Assembly: GCA_958404085.1 (NCBI GenBank)
Contig: CATXZX010000074.1
Location: forward strand, 1-7,598
Direction: 5' to 3'
Source: an uncultured Prevotellaceae bacterium
Lineage (GTDB): Bacteria; Bacteroidota; Bacteroidia; Bacteroidales; Bacteroidaceae
DNA length: 7,598 nt
Of the stretch, positions 1 through 5,695 are shown piece after piece. The stretch's first letter is position 1. Every line of letters begins with the position of its first letter. The notes under the pieces are model-generated. The model saw nothing but the letters and a program-made list of their open reading frames with translations, had not been told where the DNA came from and made no database searches. A program made the position numbers and the translations under genes.

Positions 1-44
1 AACACTTCATAACTAACACATAAACAAAAAAAGGAGGGCAAAAA

Positions 45-818
45 ATGTTTAAAATCATACGAGAAGACGACGTAGTGTATTTCTGTAACGCAGTGGGGGA
101 GGTGTTCTGTTGGGATTTCCATACAAAAGACGGGAAGCCGGACTTGAGCTTGGAGAACCCTTACTCATCGGCAGGGCTGGTCACCGTGGATATCGACAGT
201 GAACGAATACCGGAAGCTTTGCGCAGGGCATATGAAGCCGCGTGGTCTGCAGGCTATGGATTTCCCTGCTACATTGCTCTGGTCGATGGTGTGCCGTGCC
301 TGTTGCTTATAGCAGAGTTCGGCGACCTGCCTGACGACGGAAAAAGAAGCACCGAGCTAAGGGAAGAGAGCGTAGCTTTTGCGAGGCGTTTGGAACAAGA
401 CTTGCGCGAGAGCAAAGAAGTAGTGCGTACGGTCGATGTGTTATTCCCTGAGGACGTACGCTCTCCCTTTTGTCAGTGGGAAGTGATAATTGCTGTCCCT
501 GTTGAAGCTGGTAAGGTCACGGTAAAAGAGATGTGTGCTATAAGCAAAGTAGCGTTGCACTGCCTCGATGGGTGCGATACACCCAATGCCAACGTAAAAC
601 CTGCCGGGTGCTGTCCGACATGTGATAAGGAGGTTCCCGCTATAGTGAAAAGAACAATTTGGATAAAACCATCCTCCTTTTCCCCGGAGCTTGAGATGAT
701 TATTCCCATACCAACGGACAGAGACGATGAGGAATACATCGACGAACTTTTAGATGGGATTCTGAGTACTGAGTTCCGCTACAATGCTGAGTGGAATTTT
801 GTCGATGGGCTGTCCTGA
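45..818 (+). CDS. Unrecognised protein with Cys cluster and acidic C-terminal block (257 aa)
   Basis: I do not recognise the family. The ATG at 45 follows a strong AAGGAGGG Shine-Dalgarno (31-38), which fixes the start. The N-terminal half (residues 1-95) mixes short hydrophobic strands with several single cysteines. Residues 172-193 hold a Cys-rich cluster (HC at 172-173, C177, CC at 189-190, C193; the last part reads CCPTC) that could bind zinc or another metal, although spacing matches no standard knuckle I can name. The C-terminus (about 216-254) is a run of hydrophobic strand, then DRDDEEYIDELLDGIL, then a short aromatic strand. This resembles, from memory, the ends of other hypothetical proteins in clostridial mobile elements. 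No signal peptide or membrane segment is seen, so it is probably cytosolic. The next gene is separated by about 130 bases that contain a strong hairpin. The gene is well supported; its function is unknown. Confidence 0.85.
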   Translation: MFKIIREDDVVYFCNAVGEVFCWDFHTKDGKPDLSLENPYSSAGLVTVDIDSERIPEALRRAYEAAWSAGYGFPCYIALVDGVPCLLLIAEFGDLPDDGKRSTELREESVAFARRLEQDLRESKEVVRTVDVLFPEDVRSPFCQWEVIIAVPVEAGKVTVKEMCAISKVALHCLDGCDTPNANVKPAGCCPTCDKEVPAIVKRTIWIKPSSFSPELEMIIPIPTDRDDEEYIDELLDGILSTEFRYNAEWNFVDGLS

Positions 819-866
819 TGATGGGAGATAAGCCTAATAAGGAGCGGGTTTTATAAAATCGTAAGC

Positions 867-901
867 GGGAAAACTCGGCAATTTATTGCCGAGTAGTTCC
901 C
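867..901 (+). terminator. Strong hairpin between two genes, possible weak terminator
   Basis: A perfect 9-bp stem (873-881 with 886-894, loop TTTA) is extended by GGGAA (867-871) pairing with TTCCC (897-901) across a small internal bulge. No T-tract follows on the + strand, so it may be a weak or protein-aided terminator, an RNA-stabilising structure or a processing site. On the - strand four T follow the inner 9-bp stem. It is the most stable structure in the 819-951 spacer. Confidence 0.45.
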
Positions 902-951
902 TAAGCATAAAGCAGCAACCGATTAAGAATTTCTAACAGGAGGATTGAAAA

Positions 952-1368
952 ATGAAACGAACCGGGATAGATAAAATATGTACGTACTTGGAAGAAAAGA
1001 AGATTTCCGTTGAAGAAGTCATCCGAATCGCTTTTTACGCAGGCAACCTTGAAGGAAATAAAGAAATCATCGTAGCCGATGAGGAGGCCGAAATGAGTTT
1101 AGTCGCAGACGTAAGCGAGGATGTTATACGTGCGTCGCATAATCAACATAACCTTTTCGATTGGTGGGATGTAGTGGAAAAGTCCATATTTCGTCACGCA
1201 TCAATTGTACGCGATACGCAGACAGAGATTACTGAAAAAGAGCGCTGTGCTCAGTCAAGCGAGCTTGATGAACTACATGCGGGAAGCTCTCTGAAAGTCG
1301 AGCATTGGGTATACTGTAGCGGAGATACAAACACGCCGGCATGGGCTCTCTCCTTTTTTTTTTATTGA
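952..1368 (+). CDS. Unrecognised small protein ending in a poly-T tract (138 aa)
   Basis: Family not recognised. The ATG at 952 is preceded by AGGAGGA (938-944) at a 7-base spacing, a clear start. Residues 1-50 are charged and probably helical (MKRTGIDKICTYLEEKK onward), followed by an acidic stretch. Residues about 65-75 carry HNQHNLFDWWD, rich in His and Trp. The C-terminus is SFFFY, encoded by TCC, three TTT codons and TAT. These codons are a run of ten T (1354-1363) just after a possible stem, so the last residues may simply be the tail of a transcription terminator read as protein. No membrane segment or signal peptide is evident. It lies 24 bases upstream of the radical SAM gene, with no promoter visible between them, and may be read together with it. 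Confidence 0.7.
   Translation: MKRTGIDKICTYLEEKKISVEEVIRIAFYAGNLEGNKEIIVADEEAEMSLVADVSEDVIRASHNQHNLFDWWDVVEKSIFRHASIVRDTQTEITEKERCAQSSELDELHAGSSLKVEHWVYCSGDTNTPAWALSFFFY
1321..1363 (+). terminator. Candidate intrinsic terminator or attenuator inside the end of the 952-1368 gene
   Basis: GGAGA (1321-1325) can pair with TCTCC (1349-1353), and the 3' arm runs directly into ten T (1354-1363). The stem is only 5 bp with a loop of 23 bases that contains the self-complementary GCCGGC, so it is weak. The unbroken T-run directly after the arm is what makes it terminator-like. If active, it would lower transcription into the radical SAM gene. Confidence 0.3.
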
Positions 1369-1392
1369 AATACATTGAAAGGAGAAACTGCT

Positions 1393-2130
1393 ATGAAAAC
1401 TGGCAAATATGTTTATTTCGACTCACTTGCGGTTGAAGCCACCCGTCGGTGCAATATGCACTGCGCTCACTGTCTGCGAGGCGAGGCGGAAAACAAGGAC
1501 ATCTCCTACGAGGTCATGGACGCCCTGCTGCGCCACGTGGACGGCATCGGCACCGTGACATTTACCGGAGGCGAACCGTCTTTCAACTGCCGCGCCATCG
1601 ACCAGTTCCGTGAGCTGTGCCTGAAGTATGACATCCCTGTGAATGGCTTCTATATCGTCACAAACGGTAAGGAGAACGTAGAAGAGTTGGCTGTTGCCTC
1701 CCTACGGTGGTATGGCTATTGCGCCAAGCAGCAGGATACGGAAATCTGCGGGCTCGCTCTTTCCGACGACCAATTCCATGAGGATATTCCCAATGAGAAT
1801 ATCATGCTGCTGAAGGGTCTCTCCTACTTCCGTGAAGAGGATAAGCGTACTGACTGGGACAGGGTCAACCTCATCAACGAGGGACGTGCAGAAGACCTGT
1901 TTGAGACAGATTATCCGAAGCGTGAGCTGGGCAATGAGCGTATTGCGGTCGAGAAGTGGCCGGATGGCGGCGTGGTCGTGAGAGACGGGGTCGTTTACCT
2001 TACGGTGGATGGCAACCTGTTGAATACCTGTGATTGCTCCTACGCACACCAAAGCCAGCACATTATCGGCGACGTTTACCACATGGATGACTTCTTCGAC
2101 GAAATGGTTGCTTTTGCGGAGGTGTCCTGA
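1393..2130 (+). CDS. Radical SAM enzyme (245 aa)
   Basis: A radical SAM protein. Residues 20-27 give CNMHCAHC, the CxxxCxxC motif whose three cysteines bind the [4Fe-4S] cluster that cleaves S-adenosylmethionine to the 5'-deoxyadenosyl radical. GGEP at 59-62 contacts the SAM methionine moiety. SDDQFHE (125-130 region) and NEGRAEDLF (162-170) fit the rest of the partial barrel. A late CDC pair (C213, C215) in a short TVDGNLLNTCDCSY segment could bind an extra cluster or substrate, but a full SPASM domain is not present. At 245 residues it is short. The ATG at 1393 is preferred over the in-frame TTG at 1375 because AAAGGAG (1378-1384) sits 8 bases before it. The stop is one base before the next ATG, so the two are translationally coupled. 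Its body appears more GC-rich than the two genes upstream, suggesting a separate origin. Substrate unknown; peptide or nucleotide modification are both possible. Confidence 0.88.
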   Translation: MKTGKYVYFDSLAVEATRRCNMHCAHCLRGEAENKDISYEVMDALLRHVDGIGTVTFTGGEPSFNCRAIDQFRELCLKYDIPVNGFYIVTNGKENVEELAVASLRWYGYCAKQQDTEICGLALSDDQFHEDIPNENIMLLKGLSYFREEDKRTDWDRVNLINEGRAEDLFETDYPKRELGNERIAVEKWPDGGVVVRDGVVYLTVDGNLLNTCDCSYAHQSQHIIGDVYHMDDFFDEMVAFAEVS

Positions 2131-2131
2131 A

Positions 2132-2332
2132 ATGGCCGCCTCTTGCTCTTACGATACCTCTGCAAATGCATCTCCGACAAACAAGGAACATCTGCTGACA
2201 GACCTGTTGGATGAAATTCAGAACATTCTGGAAGAAGGGCTGCATACCTACTGCGAGGAAGACCCTCTCGGTTTGAAACGGCATGACATCTCCAGAAGTT
2301 CTCTTGGCTACGTAAGGCAGAAAGAGGGGTGA
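2132..2332 (+). CDS. Small acidic protein coupled to the radical SAM gene (66 aa)
   Basis: Not recognised. The frame is open from further upstream, but the ATG at 2132 is chosen because GGAGGT (2118-2123), inside the last codons of the radical SAM gene, lies 8 bases ahead and the previous stop ends at 2130. The protein has a Ser/Ala/Asn-rich start with C5, a predicted amphipathic acidic helix at about 18-36 (EHLLTDLLDEIQNILEEG), C41, and a basic tail. The tight coupling suggests the two are made together, so this might be a partner, an adaptor or even a substrate of the radical SAM enzyme. That is inference only: there is no leader/core layout or Cys-rich core typical of a modified peptide. 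An alternative is an unrelated small cytosolic protein of the element. Confidence 0.6.
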   Translation: MAASCSYDTSANASPTNKEHLLTDLLDEIQNILEEGLHTYCEEDPLGLKRHDISRSSLGYVRQKEG

Positions 2333-2346
2333 GGGCGACATTTCTG

Positions 2347-2373
2347 TCTCCCTTTGCTATTTTGGGAGGGAGA
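2347..2373 (+). other. Hairpin just after the radical SAM pair
   Basis: TCTCCCT (2347-2353) and AGGGAGA (2367-2373) form a 7-bp stem with a 13-base loop, 14 bases after the stop of the 66-residue gene. No T-run follows, so it is not a convincing intrinsic terminator; it may stabilise the 3' end of the transcript. Confidence 0.3.
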
Positions 2374-2485
2374 GATAAGCTAACGTCCTGGTGCTGACCA
2401 ATGGTTCCGTCGGCTCGCATTTCACGGATTTCGCAGCTGGACTGTTGCGCCATCTTTTCCCAAAAGGGCGCGGGGCAGAAAGATA

Positions 2486-2514
2486 TTGCATCAGCGGCAC
2501 TTCTCGCGTATAAT
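2486..2514 (+). promoter_or_regulatory. Sigma-A-type promoter for the 2700-5654 gene run
   Basis: TTGCAT (2486-2491) and a perfect TATAAT (2509-2514) are 17 bases apart, the ideal spacing. The -35 matches consensus only in its TTG. Transcription would begin near 2521, leaving a long 5' leader before the ATG at 2700. It is in the right place to drive the following compact gene cluster. Confidence 0.6.
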
Positions 2515-2565
2515 ATCAATATATAAAGATGTTTTTTCAGCCGCTTTCAATCTTCTGCTTTCCAT

Positions 2566-2658
2566 GCTCCATACCGGAGTTTTCCCTTTTCCGACACAGT
2601 TCGGAGTAACAAAACAATAATGGCAAAAATTAGACACGCCGAATGGGGTGCCTTTTTT
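2566..2658 (+). promoter_or_regulatory. Structured 5' leader, possible riboregulator or small RNA
   Basis: Three short stems lie in the leader: GCTCC (2566-2570) with GGAGT (2576-2580, closing G-T wobble); TTCCGA (2589-2594) with TCGGAG (2601-2606); and an imperfect CACGCC (2635-2640) with GGGGTG (2645-2650, one mismatch), followed two bases later by six T (2653-2658), a weak terminator-like unit. GCTCC is also complementary to GGAGC at the ribosome binding site of the gene at 2700 (2690-2694) and to a second GGAG at 2603-2606, so alternative pairings are possible. It matches no riboswitch class I can recognise. Confidence 0.3.
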
Positions 2659-2699
2659 GTCTTTAAATAAATAAAACAAAAAAAAGAAAGGAGCTTTTT

Positions 2700-3239
2700 A
2701 TGGACGAGAAAAACTGTGTAAGGCTTTATATTTGTTCCCCATTAAGGGCAGAAACAAAAAAACAGGTGGCGAAAAACAGGAGGTTAGCGCTCGAATATGA
2801 ACTGGCGGTTCGAAAGTGCCTCCAGAATCATTTGCAGCGAGAAGAGACGGAGTCCGCTATCGTACGCACATATGCTCCGCACGGACATATGAGCGTGCTT
2901 CTGGACGACGTTTTTCCTGACGAGCGTGAAATCGCCCTAAATACCGGCAAACAAATTCTAAATTTGTGTGATGGTATCGTAGTTTGCGGCGGCAGAATGT
3001 CGTCCGGGATGAAAGAAGAGGTAGTGTACGCAGCAAAAAAAGGGCTTCCCATATACATGTATAGTGTCGGAGTTACTGGTGTCCAGGCAATGGCTGTGGT
3101 AAGCGAGATTAAGGAGTGTCTTTACGCCGCACGCACTGTAGACGGAAACGGAAGCGTTACTTCTCCCTTGGTAGAAATGTTTTCTCTTACAAAGGATGCG
3201 CTGCTGCAGATACCTATAACTAATAAAAAGGAGGACTAA
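2700..3239 (+). CDS. DUF4406-like / nucleoside 2-deoxyribosyltransferase-like protein (179 aa)
   Basis: Looks like the DUF4406 or nucleoside deoxyribosyltransferase-like fold found in many phages and plasmids. In order: a first strand with YICSPLR (residues about 10-16), a helix with Lys/Arg and EYELAVRKC, then YAPHGHMSVLLDD (about 58-70), ERE plus ALNTGKQIL, the CDGIVVCGGRMSSGM strand and loop (about 90-104), and EEVVYAAKKGLPIYMY. The AP-H, LDD, ER and CD-x-hydrophobic-GxRxSxGM pattern is characteristic. Family members act on, or are proposed to act on, nucleosides or nucleotides; the exact reaction here is unknown. The C-terminal 40 residues are unlike the core. The ATG at 2700 has AAAGGAG (2687-2693) 6 bases before it. 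It is first in a compact run of genes behind the promoter at 2486-2514, and the next gene begins 3 bases after its stop. Confidence is good for the fold, low for activity. Confidence 0.75.
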   Translation: MDEKNCVRLYICSPLRAETKKQVAKNRRLALEYELAVRKCLQNHLQREETESAIVRTYAPHGHMSVLLDDVFPDEREIALNTGKQILNLCDGIVVCGGRMSSGMKEEVVYAAKKGLPIYMYSVGVTGVQAMAVVSEIKECLYAARTVDGNGSVTSPLVEMFSLTKDALLQIPITNKKED

Positions 3240-3242
3240 AAA

Positions 3243-3449
3243 ATGAAAAAAAGATGGACAATCAAAGAATTGGCAGCCGTCAATGATGCGCAGTTCACTA
3301 TGGAAATCCTCAGGGAGCGCCGCAGCGAGCTGAGCAATCTCTATTCCCCTCTCGCACAGCGCCTTGCCAGCGTTATAAATACGCTGGAGGAGATGGCTGC
3401 AGCCGGTGGGCTGACGGAAGAAGAAAGGAGCAAAAACAATGGCCACTGA
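3243..3449 (+). CDS. Small helical protein, unrecognised (68 aa)
   Basis: Not recognised. The ATG at 3243 has AAGGAGG (3228-3234), 8 bases upstream and lying within the last codons of the previous gene, so the two are coupled. The sequence is highly charged and almost entirely helix-forming: WTIKELAAVNDAQFTMEILRE at about 5-25, then a second helix RLASVINTLEEMAAAGG at about 40-56, and a hydrophilic tail. A coiled coil or dimerising helical hairpin is plausible. Its last 11 bases overlap the next gene, whose ribosome binding site lies within this frame. Confidence 0.7.
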   Translation: MKKRWTIKELAAVNDAQFTMEILRERRSELSNLYSPLAQRLASVINTLEEMAAAGGLTEEERSKNNGH

Positions 3450-3804
3450 GATGCGACTCTACCGCGTAACGGTTATCGGCAGCAATGCCGAGAGGCAGCA
3501 CGGGAAAGTGGTGAATGAGGTCACGGTCAAAGTCGGAACCAAGTGGCTGACGGACGATAGAGGCCGCCGCTACTACAGGACTCCGTCTGAGGACGCAAAC
3601 CGAAACCCCTACTTTCAGCTCAACACCATGTACTGCATGGACTACCGGCTGTATCAGACAGAGCAGGCTGCCAAGGACTATCTTCGGCAAGCGGAACTAC
3701 GCAAGAAACTTCGCAGAGCGATGAGCAACTTTGACTTCAACGTTCCCCTGCCCGTGTTGGAGAAGGTCATGGATACGCTGAAGGAAAGCGGGTGTCTCGA
3801 ATGA
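3439..3804 (+). CDS. Unrecognised basic protein (121 aa)
   Basis: No named family. The ATG at 3439 has AAAGGAG (3424-3430) 8 bases ahead and overlaps the previous stop, so coupling is likely. The N-terminus (about 5-50) reads as beta strands: RLYRVTVIG, KVVNEVTVKVGTKWLTD, RRYYRTP, similar in feel to small barrel-like proteins of clostridial elements. The middle is Tyr/Met-rich (NTMYCMDYRLYQT). The C-terminal 45 residues are helical and basic (QAAKDYLRQAELRKKLRRAM), then a short acidic helix. The basic charge would allow nucleic acid contact, but no motif shows this. The end overlaps the next start by a few bases. The gene is well supported; function unknown. Confidence 0.75.
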   Translation: MATEMRLYRVTVIGSNAERQHGKVVNEVTVKVGTKWLTDDRGRRYYRTPSEDANRNPYFQLNTMYCMDYRLYQTEQAAKDYLRQAELRKKLRRAMSNFDFNVPLPVLEKVMDTLKESGCLE

Positions 3805-4580
3805 GCACGAAAATCTTTGACGCTTGGCGCATCAACTCTACCGACATAGGGGAGTTGGTTAAGCTTGGCAACGAGATTCGTGAGGTTCAGAAAAAGTCCT
3901 TCGTGGATGCTGTCTACAACTCACTCGATTTCTGCCAGCTCGCCATTATCTTCGCCAAGAAGTCCGTGGAGGACGTCGAGGAACTCAGACCTGCATTTGC
4001 ATCAATCGCCGCGAACGTCGTTCACAAGTGCGTTTTAATGTACGGGTGGACGCCGTCTTTCACGATGACGGATGCCGCCAGAAGTTCTGCAGAACAGCTT
4101 CTGCAGGAGGAGGCGCAGAAACGGACGATTTCACTGACAACGGAGCATAAGAAAACCCTGCTCGATGTTGCCAACGAGGTCTATGAAATCGTCTCCCGTG
4201 ATTGGCAGGCGTCACTGACGTTTCTCAAAGGCGATAATGAGAGTATCTACATGAAAGGTTTCAATCTCACCAGAGAAACAGCCTGTTTCATCGGCTCTCG
4301 GTATCAGAGTTTTGAGTACACAGACCAGACAGAAATGAGCGCTTCGGACTTCGACGAGTACACTCAGTGGTATATCTCCAATGCAAAGACGGAAGAAGAA
4401 CGCTATGAACGGCTGATAGAAGCCCAGCGTGAGCGCGGAGAACTGTGGGAAAGAGCTTTCGCAGGTCATAGCGTATGGCGCGATGCAGGGCTCTCCTTTT
4501 CTCTGGTTCCGGAACGGCTTCAGGAGCAGTTCATAGCCATCCATTTCATCTGCAAAAAGGTATTCGGCGTCGAATCCTAA
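3801..4580 (+). CDS. Unrecognised, mostly helical protein (259 aa)
   Basis: Not recognised, though the opening STKIFDAWRI resembles the start of hypothetical proteins I associate with large phages of Firmicutes. I give the ATG at 3801, which overlaps the preceding TGA (ATGA). A GTG at 3792, three codons earlier, has AAGGA (3781-3785) 6 bases ahead and is an equally credible start (262 aa). The protein is rich in helices with heptad-like charge patterns: 12-60, then AEQLLQEEAQKRTISLTTEHKKTLLDVANEVYEIVSRDW at about 95-135, then KTEEERYERLIEAQRERGELWERAF at about 195-220. Cysteines are few and scattered. No membrane segment is apparent. It is probably cytosolic. Its stop is followed by a frame with protein-like content in the next frame (see next entry). 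Confidence 0.78.
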   Translation: MSTKIFDAWRINSTDIGELVKLGNEIREVQKKSFVDAVYNSLDFCQLAIIFAKKSVEDVEELRPAFASIAANVVHKCVLMYGWTPSFTMTDAARSSAEQLLQEEAQKRTISLTTEHKKTLLDVANEVYEIVSRDWQASLTFLKGDNESIYMKGFNLTRETACFIGSRYQSFEYTDQTEMSASDFDEYTQWYISNAKTEEERYERLIEAQRERGELWERAFAGHSVWRDAGLSFSLVPERLQEQFIAIHFICKKVFGVES

Positions 4581-4635
4581 CAGCAAAAAAAGAGCTATCA
4601 ACAGAGAGCAGGACAACTACCGCTTTGTCACGAGC

Positions 4636-4896
4636 GTGGAGAGCGAGCTTCTGCAGGAAGTTCAGGAGATGGAGCAGAACAGCCGCTGGCTGCCCGGTGT
4701 TCCGTCCAAGAGCATCCACGTAGTTCCGCTGGAGCCAATTGAGGTTCCCATTGTGGTGCAGAAAATCGCTGACGACCCTATGCTGACCCGCAAGGTAACG
4801 CTGGATACTGGGACGACAGGGCGGTTCAAATTGCCTGAGCTGCTGCCAATGAAAGGAGAAAAAAATGAAAGTAAGCGAGCTTATCGCCGCATTTGA
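4636..4896 (+). CDS. Unrecognised protein with unresolved start (75-105 aa)
   Basis: Family unknown. The coordinates use a GTG at 4636 (86 aa), which has no ribosome binding site. The ATG at 4669 (75 aa) is preceded by AGGAAG (4655-4660) at 8 bases and is the best conventional start. Yet the frame is open from 4537 and reads like protein from 4582 (SKKRAINREQDNYRF, then SVESELLQEVQEM), directly after the previous stop, where an ATG would be expected but AAC is found. So the gene may have lost its start, use a non-standard one, or begin at 4669. The protein has a helical start, a Pro/Val-rich middle (IHVVPLEPIEVPIVVQKI) and TLDTGTTGRFKLPEL. The last 32 bases overlap the next gene, whose ribosome binding site lies inside this frame. 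Coding is likely; length and start are uncertain. Confidence 0.55.
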   Translation: MESELLQEVQEMEQNSRWLPGVPSKSIHVVPLEPIEVPIVVQKIADDPMLTRKVTLDTGTTGRFKLPELLPMKGEKNESKRAYRRI

Positions 4897-5356
4897 AGAG
4901 AAGTTTGCAGCTACTAAAGCCGAACGCAGTCAACTTATTGCAGAGGGGCGCAAGAAGGATGCGGATAACATCAAGAGTCCTTTTTGGCTCGATGAGGTTA
5001 TCGTCCCCTTAGCAGAGTCTATCTCCAACAGAAAGGGCAAGAAGCCTTATATCTTGGGCCCTTGCGGTCTTGGTTCTAAGGTGAGCATTACCCTTCACAG
5101 CCCCTTCGACGAGGATGGCTGCCGACTGGCAGACTTCACCGACGCGGAATCACTCACGGTCGAGCCGTGCTTCGAGACCACTGAGGGCGGCTCCATCGCG
5201 CTGCATTTCCGCTATGAAACCGGCGAGGTGGACACCACCTACCCGGAAGGCTCTCTCGGTGCTTATAACGGGCTGAACCGTGTTACAGAACCCTTGCCCG
5301 ACGAACCGGACGAGATTTCTAAACTGTTCGTGCCCCTGAACTTCAAGACAAAATAA
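4865..5356 (+). CDS. Unrecognised alpha/beta protein (163 aa)
   Basis: Family not recognised. The ATG at 4865 has AAAGGAG (4852-4858) 6 bases before it, so the start is clear. Residues 1-35 form a charged helix (SELIAAFEEKFAATKAERSQL). Residues about 38-65 (SPFWLDEVIVPLAESI, then PYILGPCGLGSKVSITLH) and the region to 125 alternate strands and turns, with GPCGLGSK being a glycine-rich loop that is not a P-loop. The C-terminus is acidic and Pro-rich (EPLPDEPDEI) and ends FVPLNFKTK. No catalytic motif, membrane segment or export signal is visible. It sits between two small genes in the compact cluster, 16 bases before the zinc-ribbon gene. The codon choice looks GC-richer than that of the first two genes. 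Confidence 0.78.
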   Translation: MKVSELIAAFEEKFAATKAERSQLIAEGRKKDADNIKSPFWLDEVIVPLAESISNRKGKKPYILGPCGLGSKVSITLHSPFDEDGCRLADFTDAESLTVEPCFETTEGGSIALHFRYETGEVDTTYPEGSLGAYNGLNRVTEPLPDEPDEISKLFVPLNFKTK

Positions 5357-5372
5357 AGAAAGGAGAAAAATT

Positions 5373-5654
5373 ATGAGAAACAATCAGACCGTTAAGAAAG
5401 CTAAAACCCACTGCTGCCCTATGTGCGGCAGCACGGAGTTCTCTGCTCATCAGGTCATTCATGTAGATGTGATGGTGGACATTGAGACAGGGTTCTTCAA
5501 TGGAAATATCAGCGGTGACATTGGCGCAAACATCTGCGAGGTGGGAGACCCTTACGGGCCTTATACCTGTATGACCTGCGGGTTCCAGTGCGATGAGCTG
5601 TCCGAGTTGGAGGGCTCAAAACAGTACGATAGCAATGTGCGAGCCTCTGTATAA
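5373..5654 (+). CDS. Zinc-ribbon protein with two CxxC knuckles (93 aa)
   Basis: Two knuckles, CPMCG (C15-C18) and CMTCG (C66-C69), separated by about 47 residues, are the pattern of a zinc ribbon in which four cysteines bind one zinc ion. Extra cysteines are at 14, 55 and 73. Between them lie beta-strand-like segments (VIHVDVMVDIETGFFNGNISGDIG) and a GDPYGPYTC turn. Zinc ribbons of this size often bind nucleic acid or a partner protein; nothing here says which. The ATG at 5373 follows AAAGGAG 8 bases or so upstream. This is the last gene of the compact cluster; a weak stem plus T-run occurs at its end. The metal-binding call is confident, the role is not. Confidence 0.8.
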   Translation: MRNNQTVKKAKTHCCPMCGSTEFSAHQVIHVDVMVDIETGFFNGNISGDIGANICEVGDPYGPYTCMTCGFQCDELSELEGSKQYDSNVRASV

Positions 5655-5663
5655 TCCTTTTTT
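5610..5663 (+). terminator. Weak candidate terminator at the end of the gene cluster
   Basis: GAGGGCTC (5610-5617) pairs with GAGCCTC (5641-5647) with one bulged G, and six T occur at 5658-5663, ten bases after the stem. The loop is long (23 bases) and the T-run is displaced, so it is weak, but it is where a terminator for the 2700-5654 cluster would be expected. Confidence 0.3.
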
Positions 5664-5695
5664 CCGCTTAGGGCAACACCAAAACAACAATAAAA

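Larger units (their letters stand above)
2333..2699. other. Gene-free stretch with promoter and structured leader
   Basis: No convincing gene lies in these 367 bases. The left part (2333-2485) holds one short hairpin and nothing else I can name. The right part holds a promoter (2486-2514) and a leader of about 180 bases with several small stems before the gene at 2700. Two open frames on the - strand (ending near 2076 and 2491) cross this stretch but lack a ribosome binding site I can see, and one runs through the coding sequence of the small gene, so I do not call them. Confidence 0.6.

Noticed and set aside
818..856. 12-codon frame starting inside the stop of the first gene (TGATG overlap)
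   Set aside because: Very short, no ribosome binding site and no other support for translation.
2076..2519. 147-codon open frame on the - strand
   Set aside because: It runs antisense through the whole 66-residue gene, the 3' end of the radical SAM gene and the promoter, has no visible ribosome binding site and its translation resembles no family.
2958..3446. 162-codon open frame on the - strand
   Set aside because: It is antisense to the end of the DUF4406-like gene and the whole following gene, both of which have clear ribosome binding sites; its Cys/His/Phe-rich composition is typical of a shadow frame.
4212..4616. 134-codon open frame on the - strand with hydrophobic start (possible membrane protein)
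   Set aside because: The hydrophobic stretch is the complement of charged helix codons in the 259-residue gene; no ribosome binding site and no family resemblance.
4475..4723. 82-codon + strand frame bridging two genes, reachable by a -1 shift at AAAAAG (4554-4559)
   Set aside because: The product is Arg/Ser-rich without protein-like pattern, and the site is C-AAA-AAG rather than a full slippery heptamer; the neighbouring frame (4582-4896) is the one that reads like protein.
5650..5655. TATAAT at the end of the zinc-ribbon gene as a promoter
   Set aside because: No -35 at 16-18 bases upstream and no extended -10; the promoter at 5700-5728 is better placed for phd-doc.
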